From positions 124,001 through 188,000 of the forward strand of contig NZ_JAIQWW010000003.1 of the NCBI RefSeq assembly GCF_020164455.1: 64,000 nt of DNA, read 5' to 3'. Source of the DNA: Phyllobacterium chamaecytisi. Lineage in GTDB: Bacteria > Pseudomonadota > Alphaproteobacteria > Rhizobiales > Rhizobiaceae. Every line of letters begins with the position of its first letter. Positions within the stretch are counted from its first letter, which is position 1. Under the pieces are notes generated by a model. That model searched no databases. It was not told the origin of the DNA and was given only the letters and a program-made list of their open reading frames with translations. Of the stretch, positions 10,946 to 19,530 are shown piece after piece. Position numbers and translations under genes: made by a program.

Positions 10946-11788
10946 ATGGAGCAAGAGGTCAGACCGGTAGCAGGTCTCAACGGTTCGCAAAGCGTCGATA
11001 GGGCGCTTGGCCTCTTGAGCCTTGTCAGCTATTCCGGCGATGACGGCAGCACCTTGACTGATATCGTGGAACAAAGCGGCCTCAACAAACCCACTGCGCG
11101 TCGGTTACTTCTGGCGCTCATACGCTCTGGCCTGCTGGAACAGGACACTTTGACCCGACGATACTATCTCGGTCAGGAAGCTTACGTACTTGGCACCCTT
11201 GCGACACGGCGCTATGGCCTTCTACAAATCTCCCGCGACAGCCTTGGTTTTCTGTCGGCGAAAACACAGGACACCAGCTTCCTTTCAATCCAGCGCGATA
11301 GCTACGCCGTTTGTCTGCATCGCGAGGAAGGCACTTATCCGATTCGCACCCATGCATTGCAGGCTGGCTATCGCCATCCCTTGGGCGTGGGCGCCGGGTC
11401 ACTGGCGATCCTGGCTGCGATGCAGGATGACGAGGTTGAAGTCATTTTAGCCGTGAATGAAGCCGCCCTCCTGACCGAGTATCCAAATCTTTATCCCGAC
11501 CGCATTCGCGCTGACGTTGCCGCGGCGCGTGAAAACGGCTTTGCCCTCAACCCCGGGCTTATCCTTACCAATTCCTGGGGCATCGGTCTCGCCATTCGCT
11601 ATCCGGATGGTCGGCCAGCCGGCGCCCTTAGTATTGCAGCCATCGACAGTCGCATGCAGCCCGCACGTCAAGCAGAACTCGCTGCTTTGATGCAAGGTGA
11701 GACGAGAAAAATCGAAGCGCGGCTCGCCCATCTTCAACCTCCCAATGATCGGCCAAAACGACCGTATGTTTCGAAGGTGGCGCCATGA
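10946..11788 (+). CDS. IclR-family transcriptional regulator
   Basis: 280 residues. The winged helix-turn-helix lies near residues 15-75 (SVDRALGLLSLVSY, then LTDIVEQSGLNKPTARRLLLALIRSGLLEQD). The C-terminal IclR effector domain includes HPLGVGAGSLAILAAM. Its stop overlaps the acyl-CoA ligase start (ATGA), so regulator and enzyme are made from one message. It probably senses an organic acid handled by the ligase. Confidence 0.92.
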   Translation: MEQEVRPVAGLNGSQSVDRALGLLSLVSYSGDDGSTLTDIVEQSGLNKPTARRLLLALIRSGLLEQDTLTRRYYLGQEAYVLGTLATRRYGLLQISRDSLGFLSAKTQDTSFLSIQRDSYAVCLHREEGTYPIRTHALQAGYRHPLGVGAGSLAILAAMQDDEVEVILAVNEAALLTEYPNLYPDRIRADVAAARENGFALNPGLILTNSWGIGLAIRYPDGRPAGALSIAAIDSRMQPARQAELAALMQGETRKIEARLAHLQPPNDRPKRPYVSKVAP

Positions 11789-13404
11789 CTGCGAAACATG
11801 GATTGGTTGTCGAACCCATGTCAAAACGTGTGATGAATCTTTACGGGTTTCTCGCCCAATCAGCACGGCGCTTTCCGAAGGAGATTGCACTTGTCTGGGG
11901 CGAAAAAACATGGACATGGGCGCAACTGCAGCGCCGTGTCAACGCCATGGCCGCGGCGTTGCAAAAGGAATACGGCGTAGTCAAGGGGGACCGGGTTCTC
12001 GTTCAATCGCAGAATTGCAACCAGATGTTCGAATCCATGTTCGCCTGTTTCCAACTTGGAGCGGTGTGGGTTCCGACTAACTTCAGGCAGACATCCGACG
12101 AAGTGGCCTTTTTGGCGGCAGCAAGCGGCGCGAAGGGCATGATCTGCGGTTATTCATTTCCAGAACATGTCGAAGCCTGCCGGCAAACCTGCGTAGAGAT
12201 GAAATTTGTCATTGCGATCGGAAAAGCTGATTTTGCTGATGATTACGATGATATTGTGGATCGTTTCGATAATGAAACGGTGACGACTGCCCCTGTGGAT
12301 CATGATGATCCGTGCTGGTTCTTTTTCACCTCTGGCACGACTGGGCGGCCAAAGGCTGCTGTATTGACCCACGGTCAGATGGGATTCGTAGTGACCAATC
12401 ACCTGTGCGACTTGATGCCGGGCACGACGCACGACGATGCCTCGCTCGTAGTCGCACCCTTATCGCACGGCGCCGGGATTCATCAGCTGACGCAGGTCGC
12501 TAGAGGTGCAAAAACCATTCTGCTGCCAACAGAGAAGCTTGATGTTGCCGAAGCCTGGCGGCTTGTCGAAAAATGGCGCGTGAGCAACATGTTTACCGTG
12601 CCGACGATCCTTAAAATGCTGACCGAACATCCCGCCGTACAGGAGCGGGATCATTCGTCATTGCGCTATGTAATCTATGCGGGCGCACCCATGTACCGGA
12701 CGGATCAGATCAATGCCCTAAAGACGCTGGGGCGGGTGATCGTGCAGTATTTTGGACTGGGAGAGGTGACCGGCAATATTACTGTGTTACCGGCCACCGA
12801 GCATCATCTGGAACACAGCGAAGATGCGCGCCCGGGCACCTGCGGTTATGCACGCACCGCAATGCAAATATCGATCCAGGATGATAACGGAAATGAAGTT
12901 TCGCCCGGCGTAACCGGCGAGATTTGCGTGATCGGTCCAGCCGTTTTCGCTGGTTATTACAATAATCCGGAGGCCAATGCGAAAGCCTTTCGCAATGGCT
13001 GGTTCCGCACCGGCGATCTCGGACACATGGATGAAACGGGATTTCTCTTCATCACAGGACGAGCCTCAGACATGTATATTTCTGGCGGCTCCAACATTTA
13101 TCCGCGCGAGATCGAGGAGAAGTTATTGACGCATCCGGACATCAGCGAAGTGGCGGTACTGGGTATTCCGGATCCGGTATGGGGCGAGGTCGGCCTTGCG
13201 GTCTGTGTTGCTCGCCCCGGCACTGCGCCGGAAGTGGAGGAGATCATTACCTGGCTCGGCGACACGATAGCTCGCTACAAAATACCGAAGCGGCTTGTGT
13301 TCTGGCCGGAGATGCCGAAATCCGCCTATGGCAAAGTCGCCAAGAAGCTGATCCGCGAACAGCTCATCAAGCGCCGCGAACTCGATGAACCGGCGGAACA
13401 GTAA
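11785..13404 (+). CDS. AMP-forming acyl-CoA synthetase (ANL superfamily)
   Basis: 539 residues. The P-loop motif is FFTSGTTGRPKAAV near 183-196. Adenylation motifs YFGLGEVTG, GWFRTGDLG and the C-terminal lysine motif (SAYGKVAKKLI, near 513) are all present. It activates a fatty, aromatic or other carboxylic acid to its CoA thioester in the cytoplasm. ATG at 11785 follows AAGGTGG and overlaps the IclR stop; an in-frame ATG at 11821 is possible. The substrate cannot be inferred beyond the association with IclR and DUF296. Confidence 0.9.
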   Translation: MTAKHGLVVEPMSKRVMNLYGFLAQSARRFPKEIALVWGEKTWTWAQLQRRVNAMAAALQKEYGVVKGDRVLVQSQNCNQMFESMFACFQLGAVWVPTNFRQTSDEVAFLAAASGAKGMICGYSFPEHVEACRQTCVEMKFVIAIGKADFADDYDDIVDRFDNETVTTAPVDHDDPCWFFFTSGTTGRPKAAVLTHGQMGFVVTNHLCDLMPGTTHDDASLVVAPLSHGAGIHQLTQVARGAKTILLPTEKLDVAEAWRLVEKWRVSNMFTVPTILKMLTEHPAVQERDHSSLRYVIYAGAPMYRTDQINALKTLGRVIVQYFGLGEVTGNITVLPATEHHLEHSEDARPGTCGYARTAMQISIQDDNGNEVSPGVTGEICVIGPAVFAGYYNNPEANAKAFRNGWFRTGDLGHMDETGFLFITGRASDMYISGGSNIYPREIEEKLLTHPDISEVAVLGIPDPVWGEVGLAVCVARPGTAPEVEEIITWLGDTIARYKIPKRLVFWPEMPKSAYGKVAKKLIREQLIKRRELDEPAEQ

Positions 13405-13439
13405 TCAACAGAGCGCATTCTTCCTTTACCATCGGTTTT

Positions 13440-13474
13440 GTTGCATTGCAGCAAATTGGTTGCATTGCAGCAAA
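13440..13474 (+). repeat. Two direct repeats matching the PhaR-binding motif
   Basis: GTTGCATTGCAGCAAA occurs at 13440-13455 and again at 13459-13474 (19-bp period). The core TGCATTGCAGCA (13442-13453, 13461-13472) matches, as I recall it, the rhizobial PhaR consensus TGCRNYGCASMA in every position. PhaR represses PHB-granule genes. The repeats lie 56 bp upstream of a small gene starting at 13530. Confidence 0.6.
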
Positions 13475-13529
13475 AATTCCGTACTCTTGCAAGAATCGGG
13501 AGGAGCCACTGTTTGCAAAGGATGCCAGC

Positions 13530-13760
13530 ATGCTCCAGGTTGTAATTCTCATTTGCTCAACAAGTCTGTCGCCGATGGATTGCCAATCGAACACGGCGCT
13601 GGATGTGATTTACGGGCCACAGACCAGCAACGCCATGATGTGCGGGATGCAGGGACAGGCTTTCGTAGCACGCACAGCCATTGTCGGACGTTCGCCCAAC
13701 GAGTTCATCAAAATCAGATGCTCACCGTTGAAGCCCATCAAGGCGGCTCTGCGACAATAG
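13530..13760 (+). CDS. Small Cys-containing conserved protein, function unknown
   Basis: 76 residues from the ATG at 13530, with AAGGA seven bases upstream. A short hydrophobic start (MLQVVILICSTSLSP) is followed by spaced cysteines and a C-terminal EFIKIRC motif. The pattern resembles small rhizobial proteins of unknown function. It lies behind two PhaR-like boxes and converges with ftsK, ending 17 bp from that gene. Upstream in-frame codons lack protein character. Confidence 0.55.
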   Translation: MLQVVILICSTSLSPMDCQSNTALDVIYGPQTSNAMMCGMQGQAFVARTAIVGRSPNEFIKIRCSPLKPIKAALRQ

Positions 13761-13777
13761 CATTCGACGCGCGTGCC

Positions 13778-16351
13778 TCAGGCGGTGTCCCTGTTGACGT
13801 TGAGGATTTCGCGCTTGCCGACATGATTGGCAGGGCCAACCAGCCCTTCCTTTTCCATCCGCTCCACCAAAGAAGCGGCGCGGTTGTAGCCGATCTGCAG
13901 CCGTCGCTGGATGTACGAGGTCGAACATTTTTTGTCACGCAGCATGACTTTGACTGCCTGATCGTAGAGCTCGTTCCCATCTTCCGCGGCCATGGCGCCC
14001 TTGTCGAAGACCGCACTATCGTCAGTGTCCGCGTCTTCTTCATCGCTTTCATCGGCCGTCACGGTGTCGAGATAGTCGGGCTGCCCTTGAGTCTTCAGAT
14101 GCGCAACGACCTTTTCGACTTCTTCATCTGAAACGAAAGGACCGTGGACGCGCGCGATACGGCCGCCGCCGACCATATGCAGCATGTCGCCCTGGCCTAG
14201 CAACTGCTCAGCACCCTGCTCGCCGAGAATGGTGCGGCTGTCTATTTTGGATGTGACCTGAAACGAGATGCGGGTCGGGAAATTAGCCTTGATGGTTCCG
14301 GTGATCACATCGACCGAAGGGCGTTGAGTCGCCATGATCAGATGGATGCCGGCGGCACGTGCCATCTGGGCGAGGCGCTGGATCGCTCCTTCGATATCCT
14401 TGCCTGCCACCATCATCAGGTCGGCCATTTCATCGACAATGATGACGATATATGGCATCGGCGTGAGGTCCATTGCCTCCTGCTGATATTGCGCTTCGCC
14501 GGTTCCCTTGTCGAAGCCGGTTTGCACGGTGCACATCACCGTCTCGCCCTTTTCCTGCGCGCTGGTAACGCGGGCGTTGAAACCATCGATATTACGCACG
14601 CCGAGCTTCGACATTTTTCTGTAGCGGTCTTCCATCTCGCGCACAGCCCATTTTAGAGCCATGACTGCCTTCTTTGGATCGGTGACGACAGGGGTAAGAA
14701 GATGCGGGATGCCGTCATAGATGGACAGTTCAAGCATTTTTGGGTCGACCATGATCAGACGGCACTCGTCCGGTGTCAGCCGGTAGAGCAGCGATAGAAT
14801 CATCGTATTGATGGCGACCGATTTTCCGGAACCGGTCGTACCGGCTACGAGCAGGTGCGGCATCTTGGCGAGTTCGGCGATCACAGGCTCACCACCAATG
14901 GTCTTGCCAAGGCAAAGTGCGAGTTTGAATCTGGTCTTGTCGAAATTATCGGATGCGACCATCTCGCGAAGATAGACGGTCTCTCGCGTCGTATTGGGCA
15001 ATTCAATACCGATGACGTTACGTCCGGGAACAACAGCGACACGAGCAGACAGCGCCGACATGGAACGGGCGATGTCGTCGGCAAGACCGATGACACGCGA
15101 GGATTTCACGCCCGGCGCTGGTTCGAATTCATAGAGTGTGACGACCGGGCCGGGCCGCACATGGATGATCTCGCCGCGAATGCCGAAATCTTCCAGCACG
15201 CTTTCGAGAAGCCCGGCGTTCTGTTCGAGCGTTTCCTGCGAAATGGTGACGGCATCATGTGTGATCGCCTCTTGCAACAGGGTTACCGGCGGCTTTTCGT
15301 AAGTGCCGCGCGGGGCCGGAAAAATGCGTGGTTTAACGGGATCCGCTACCGCAATCTGCCGTGGTGGGAGCGGGGCTTGGACAGGTGCAATCTCTCGGCG
15401 CCGGCTGATGCTGCGCTGGGAAGTGACCGCGGGAACGGGTTCGGGAATTGCGTTCAAACCCGCATCAACGTTATCGCTCTCCCCCAGTTGCTGTTCAGGC
15501 GTCGGCGCGGCATGGTGGTTCACCTCCACGCGCATTGCGTCGAGTGGTGGCGACATGAGTGGCGGTTTTAGTGTCGCAAAGGGCTCAACCACGCGGAAGC
15601 GAGCGGTGATTTCGTCGGGGCTGAATCTCGGCATTGGTTTGACAGGGGAAGGAGCTGCAACTAATGCAATCCCTCCTATAAAGTCAGCGGATTCGAAGAA
15701 TGCGTAGTCCGATACATAAGCCAATGGCGAGCGTTCGGGCGCCGGAGTTTTGATTTTCGTGTGGGCCTCGGCAACTGCGGGACCTTGCGGCACGACAACC
15801 GCGAGAGGTTGAGCTGGTATTGGCGTCTGGCCGAAGAGGAGGGACCCTCCGGACTCAGGATCGCGAACGCGAGGGGGTACGACGATTGCTTCCACGTTCC
15901 TTGCCGGTTTTGCAGAAGCCGGACGTTTCGCATCCGCCTTCGGTGCCATAGTAACTTCTGTCGGTGCCGGGTCCTTGTTTTTCAAGAGTTCGCTGTCGGG
16001 TGTCCGGGTGAAACGGACATTCTCGGATAGTGAAAACATACGCTTCGAAATCGGCGCAAACGATGCGCCTGCATCAAATCCGCCTGCCGGAACTGGTACC
16101 GGCGCTGCCGCCGACGCTGACCCGGATGTCGCGGGAGCGATCGGCCGTTTGACCGTAACGCTCTCATAGAGGGTGCCTGAATTTGCGTTGGTAAGGTCTA
16201 CCGGAGGTGACGGTGGAAGCGGCACGTGGACCAACCCTTCACCGCCGCTGTTTTCAAACTCATATTCATCTGCTTTTACTGGAAAATTTGTTCTGGGGAT
16301 ACGCATGATGCCTGCAGCGGAACGATGTGAGATTACCGAAGGGGTGCTCAT
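13778..16351 (-). CDS. ftsK: FtsK/SpoIIIE-type DNA translocase lacking membrane segments
   Basis: 857 residues. Residues 1-350 are a Pro/Ala-rich linker with no convincing transmembrane helix, unlike classical FtsK with four N-terminal helices. The motor domain follows, with an alpha-subdomain at about 360-460, Walker A GTTGSGKS at 504-511, Walker B ([11 protein letters not shown] near 612) and [12 protein letters not shown]. The winged-helix gamma domain near 800-850 ([22 protein letters not shown]) would read KOPS-like sequences. It should pump DNA towards the dif/XerCD site at segregation, but needs another route to the septum. It is encoded beside the replication genes of a secondary replicon. 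Confidence 0.88.
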   Translation of the reverse strand: MSTPSVISHRSAAGIMRIPRTNFPVKADEYEFENSGGEGLVHVPLPPSPPVDLTNANSGTLYESVTVKRPIAPATSGSASAAAPVPVPAGGFDAGASFAPISKRMFSLSENVRFTRTPDSELLKNKDPAPTEVTMAPKADAKRPASAKPARNVEAIVVPPRVRDPESGGSLLFGQTPIPAQPLAVVVPQGPAVAEAHTKIKTPAPERSPLAYVSDYAFFESADFIGGIALVAAPSPVKPMPRFSPDEITARFRVVEPFATLKPPLMSPPLDAMRVEVNHHAAPTPEQQLGESDNVDAGLNAIPEPVPAVTSQRSISRRREIAPVQAPLPPRQIAVADPVKPRIFPAPRGTYEKPPVTLLQEAITHDAVTISQETLEQNAGLLESVLEDFGIRGEIIHVRPGPVVTLYEFEPAPGVKSSRVIGLADDIARSMSALSARVAVVPGRNVIGIELPNTTRETVYLREMVASDNFDKTRFKLALCLGKTIGGEPVIAELAKMPHLLVAGTTGSGKSVAINTMILSLLYRLTPDECRLIMVDPKMLELSIYDGIPHLLTPVVTDPKKAVMALKWAVREMEDRYRKMSKLGVRNIDGFNARVTSAQEKGETVMCTVQTGFDKGTGEAQYQQEAMDLTPMPYIVIIVDEMADLMMVAGKDIEGAIQRLAQMARAAGIHLIMATQRPSVDVITGTIKANFPTRISFQVTSKIDSRTILGEQGAEQLLGQGDMLHMVGGGRIARVHGPFVSDEEVEKVVAHLKTQGQPDYLDTVTADESDEEDADTDDSAVFDKGAMAAEDGNELYDQAVKVMLRDKKCSTSYIQRRLQIGYNRAASLVERMEKEGLVGPANHVGKREILNVNRDTA

Positions 16352-16390
16352 CTGAATAGAAAACCAAGGTTAACAACTTGCTACTTTTGG

Positions 16391-16403
16391 CGAGAGCGTC
16401 TCG
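16391..16403. promoter_or_regulatory. Short palindrome between ftsK and the 56-residue protein gene
   Basis: CGAGAGCGTCTCG is a perfect inverted repeat (CGAGA-gcg-TCTCG) 40 bp upstream of the ftsK start. It could be an operator; nothing identifies the regulator. Confidence 0.25.
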
Positions 16404-16488
16404 ATTTCATGCGCAAATTGTCTGCCATTCATGCTAGGAACTTACATTCTGTAGTTCACGCAAATTTCACATCAGAAAGCAGTTTGTA

Positions 16489-16659
16489 ATGGCGATCAAA
16501 TTCGCATTGAAAGATACCACTTCGAAGTCCCCGACCGAGACAAAATCCATCGCATCAAAATCAACAGAAATGCAGGCATCGGATACCAAGGATGCACCCG
16601 ATAGCGATCTGTTCGAGCCCAAGCCGGCCGACCAAAAACGCAAAAAGAAGAAGTGGTAA
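16489..16659 (+). CDS. Small lysine-rich protein, function unknown
   Basis: An ATG at 16489 opens 56 codons to a TAA. The product is hydrophilic, rich in Thr, Ser, Asp and Lys, and ends in a strongly basic tail (KPADQKRKKKKW). No signal peptide or membrane helix is present. The ribosome site is weak. It sits between divergent ftsK and repA. Similar short Lys-tailed proteins are annotated as hypothetical in rhizobia; a nucleic-acid-binding role is only a guess. Confidence 0.45.
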   Translation: MAIKFALKDTTSKSPTETKSIASKSTEMQASDTKDAPDSDLFEPKPADQKRKKKKW

Positions 16660-16685
16660 AATAGTGTAGTTGCCCCAATAAATTG

Positions 16686-16840
16686 GTTAAATTGCGTTAA
16701 CTATAAAGTTCTTGACGCGACTCGGTCCTTCCCTCAATTTGGTTACGGTTTTTGAGGGTAACAGGCCAAATAGGCGTTACACAGATTTTGCGGTGTTAGT
16801 ATCGAGCTGCAGCGTTAAATTGTTGTCCAGCGTTACCCTT
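16686..16840 (+). promoter_or_regulatory. repABC promoter/operator region with repeated GCGTTA elements
   Basis: The 257 bp before repA holds GTTAA-n6-TTAAC at 16686-16701 and a plausible promoter TTGACG (16712-16717), n17, CAATTT (16735-16740). GTTAC and GTAAC copies flank 16742-16762. GCGTTA recurs near 16694, 16773, 16812 and 16833. RepA with RepB represses its own promoter in repABC plasmids through such sites; the assignment here is inferred. Confidence 0.4.
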
Positions 16841-16917
16841 TTGGTATTTCTGTCGAATCGGCGCATCATTCCAGAGCGCGGTCAGGCAGTCTATTAACAG
16901 GCGCACAGGATCAACAC

Positions 16918-18198
16918 GTGACTTTATTGAATACAGCGCAGACAAACCGGACTGTTGATGCCCAGTTACAAGGCGTTTCATCCCTGCCTGTCGCCTTGCC
17001 GGCTGACCGCGCGATCGCGGCGGATGCCGAGATGCTCTCAGCGCAGTTACAGGCGATGCGCAATCGGTTGTTTCCGCCGACTGCCCAGAAGACTTTGCGT
17101 AAGTTCACCAGTGGCGAGGCTGCGAAGCTGATTGGTGTATCCGACGGTTATCTGCGGCAGCTCTCGATTGCGGGCGAGGGGCCGCAGCCGGAAACTGGAA
17201 GCGGCGGTCGCCGGCTTTATACGCTTGCCGAGATCAATGCGCTGCGCCGGCATCTTGCCGAGGCTGGCGGTGCCAAGGCGAAAACGTATCTTCCGCATCG
17301 CGACCCCAGCGCCAACGAGCATATGCAGGTTATCGCGGTCACCAATTTTAAAGGCGGCTCCGGCAAGACAACGACGAGTGCACATCTTGCGCAACATCTC
17401 GCCATGGCCGGGTTTCGGGTGCTGGCTGTTGATCTTGATCCACAGGCATCGATGTCGGCGCTTTTCGGTTACCAGCCGGAACTCGACCTCACCGGAAATG
17501 ATACGCTCTATGGCGCAATTCGTTATGATGGCGAACGCAGGCTGCTGCGCGATATCATCTGCAAGACCTATTTCGATGGTCTCGATCTTATCCCTGGTAA
17601 TCTCGAACTACAGGAATTCGAACACACGACACCGCAAATGCTGGCGGATCGGCAGCATGGCACGCAGAGTGTCGAGCAGCAATTGTTCTTCGCGCGTGTT
17701 CAGGCCGCGCTGGATACGGTGGCGGATGATTATGATGTCGTCGTCATCGACTGTCCTCCGCAGCTAGGGTTCCTGACGCTTTCGGCGCTTTGTGCGGCTA
17801 CATCGGTGCTGGTGACGGTTCATCCGCAGATGCTTGATGTTGCCTCTATGAGCCAGTTCCTGTTCATGACAGCAGATCTTCTCGCCGTCGTGCGCGAAGC
17901 GGGCGGCGAACTTAACTTCGATTTCATGCGCTATCTCATTACGCGCTTCGAGCCCAATGATGCACCTCAGCAACAAATCGCAGGTTTCCTGCGCTCCTTG
18001 TTCGGCGAGCGCGTGCTGACGAACTCGGTTGTCAAATCGACGGCTTTCTCGGATGCGGGCCTGACCAAGCAGACGCTTTATGAGGTTTCTCGCGACAGCT
18101 TCACTCGCGCTACCTATGACCGCGCGTTTGAATCGCTGACTTCCGTCAACTCTGAAATCCAGGGCCTGATCTTCAAGGCCTGGAACCGGCCGGGGTGA
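16918..18198 (+). CDS. repA: Plasmid partitioning protein RepA (ParA-type ATPase)
   Basis: 426 residues with a GTG start at 16918 behind an AGGA site. The N-terminal DNA-binding region (residues 60-110, FTSGEAAKLIGVSDGYLRQLSIAGEG) is followed by a deviant Walker A (NFKGGSGKTTT near 144-154) and Walker B (VVVIDCPPQLGF). RepA moves replicon copies apart along the nucleoid with RepB and parS, and represses the operon. Seven bases separate it from repB. Order, spacing and lengths match the canonical repABC cassette. Confidence 0.96.
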   Translation: MTLLNTAQTNRTVDAQLQGVSSLPVALPADRAIAADAEMLSAQLQAMRNRLFPPTAQKTLRKFTSGEAAKLIGVSDGYLRQLSIAGEGPQPETGSGGRRLYTLAEINALRRHLAEAGGAKAKTYLPHRDPSANEHMQVIAVTNFKGGSGKTTTSAHLAQHLAMAGFRVLAVDLDPQASMSALFGYQPELDLTGNDTLYGAIRYDGERRLLRDIICKTYFDGLDLIPGNLELQEFEHTTPQMLADRQHGTQSVEQQLFFARVQAALDTVADDYDVVVIDCPPQLGFLTLSALCAATSVLVTVHPQMLDVASMSQFLFMTADLLAVVREAGGELNFDFMRYLITRFEPNDAPQQQIAGFLRSLFGERVLTNSVVKSTAFSDAGLTKQTLYEVSRDSFTRATYDRAFESLTSVNSEIQGLIFKAWNRPG

Positions 18199-18205
18199 GG
18201 GCGCG

Positions 18206-19279
18206 ATGATGGCCGACAAAAACCGTAGGGATCAGCTCAAGGCGCTGTTTGAGACAGTAGAGACTAATTCGGCGCCCGAGCAGCAGCCAGCCGAGCTCGC
18301 CCCAACGCGGCAGAGCGCTTCGGTAGAGCCGTTGAAGCCGCGTGCCGCTTCTGGTGCGATCAAGGCGATGGGCCTGTCGCTGGGCGGAATATCGAAGGAG
18401 ATCGAGGATGCACGACGACTGAAGGAGAGCTTCGAGGGTAGCGAGCGGGTCGTCGAGCTCGATCCGGCGCTTGTCGAGAGCTCATTTATCGAAGATCGGC
18501 TCAGCCACGATTCCGGATCGGATGACAGTTTCGAGGAGCTGGTCGAAAGTATCCGGCAGAATGGACAGCAGGTTCCTATCCTTGTTCGCCCGCATCCGGA
18601 AAAGCAGGGCCATTACCAGACAGCTTATGGCCATCGCCGCCTGCGCGCTGCTCGACGTGTCGGAAAGCCCGTGCAGGCTATCGTCCGCAATCTCACCGAT
18701 GTGCAGCTTGTCCTGGCGCAGGGCAAGGAAAACACCGAGCGGCGCGATCTATCCTTCATCGAACGTGCTTTCTTTGCCCGCAATCTTGTCGAGCGGGGCT
18801 TCGAGCGCGGTCTTGTGCAGGATGCACTATCCCTGGATAAGGCAGAGATGACGCGGTTTCTTCAGGTCGCGGCAGCTGTACCAGCACTGGTGGTTCGCGC
18901 TATCGGACCCGCGCCAAAGATCGGCCGGCCACGGTGGGTCCGGTTTGCTGAGTTGCTCAAATCCGGTGACGCGCAGGCTGCTGCGCTGAATGAAATCGCG
19001 CTGGAGCCGTTCAGTGTCGCTGACAGCAACGCACGCTTCAACCGCGTCTTCGAGCGGCTCCTGAAAAACGTCGAGCCTGTCGCACCGGCGCCGCGCAATA
19101 CGCCGTCGGTCGTTGGCACTAAATCCTCAAGCCCCAGCGCAATCGCGCAGTTGAATTCAGACAGGGGAAGACAAGTTCTGACCTTTGCCGATCATATTCC
19201 GCAAGATTTTGCGGTATTCGTAACGGGAGAGCTCGAGACTTTGCTTGCCCGCTACAATAGCCGGTCACGTGACAAATAG
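18206..19279 (+). CDS. repB: Plasmid partitioning protein RepB (ParB-type)
   Basis: 357 residues. The start is MMADKNRR (an ATG three bases later is equally possible). The ParB/Spo0J nuclease-like domain lies near residues 90-180 (YGHRRLRAARRVGKPVQAIVR, and GKENTERRDLSFIERA). The helix-turn-helix follows near 185-215. RepB binds parS sites and loads the partition complex with RepA. No clear 16-bp parS palindrome (GTT-n4-GC-n4-AAC) was found nearby by eye. Confidence 0.95.
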   Translation: MMADKNRRDQLKALFETVETNSAPEQQPAELAPTRQSASVEPLKPRAASGAIKAMGLSLGGISKEIEDARRLKESFEGSERVVELDPALVESSFIEDRLSHDSGSDDSFEELVESIRQNGQQVPILVRPHPEKQGHYQTAYGHRRLRAARRVGKPVQAIVRNLTDVQLVLAQGKENTERRDLSFIERAFFARNLVERGFERGLVQDALSLDKAEMTRFLQVAAAVPALVVRAIGPAPKIGRPRWVRFAELLKSGDAQAAALNEIALEPFSVADSNARFNRVFERLLKNVEPVAPAPRNTPSVVGTKSSSPSAIAQLNSDRGRQVLTFADHIPQDFAVFVTGELETLLARYNSRSRDK

Positions 19280-19390
19280 CGCTGCGACTTCAGTCGCTAC
19301 AAGGCCGGTTGGTTGAGTAAGCACTAAGCCCAAAACCGGATTGCGGTTCTGGACAGTTTAAAAGGACGAGAGAAGGAAAACAACGGCAAG

Positions 19391-19426
19391 AAAAAAGGCC
19401 CCCAGAACGTTACCGTCCCGGAAGCC
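19391..19426 (-). terminator. Rho-independent terminator of the repABC antisense RNA
   Basis: A 13-bp stem with G-U pairs (GGCTTCCGGGACG with CGTTCTGGGGGCC on the minus strand) closes a GTAA tetraloop and is followed by six T. It is the best intrinsic terminator in the window. Confidence 0.8.
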
Positions 19427-19440
19427 CTCTTCAATGTAGC
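19391..19440 (-). ncRNA. Antisense RNA (ctRNA, incompatibility factor) between repB and repC
   Basis: On the minus strand a TTGACA -35 (19475-19470) with TTCTCT 17 bp later would start a transcript near 19440. It would end at the strong hairpin and T-run at 19426-19391, giving about 50 nt. Size, position and orientation match the ctRNA of other repABC plasmids, which blocks repC expression and sets copy number. Exact ends are inferred. Confidence 0.72.
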
Positions 19441-19530
19441 AATTTTAGAGAATCACTTCCACCCAGACTTGTCAAGAGTCGGACGCGTTTCGGCATGCCT
19501 TTTCATTGCCTCAACTTGAGGTAAAGGACC

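Noticed and set aside
13385-14131. A 248-codon plus-strand open frame across the end of ftsK
   Set aside because: It runs antisense through the ftsK gamma domain. The 76-residue protein at 13530 in another frame has a ribosome site and a recognisable pattern.
16352-16917. A canonical repABC parS palindrome
   Set aside because: GTTAA-n6-TTAAC at 16686 is symmetrical but its centre is not GC and the arms do not fit GTT-n4-GC-n4-AAC; listed only as part of the leader.
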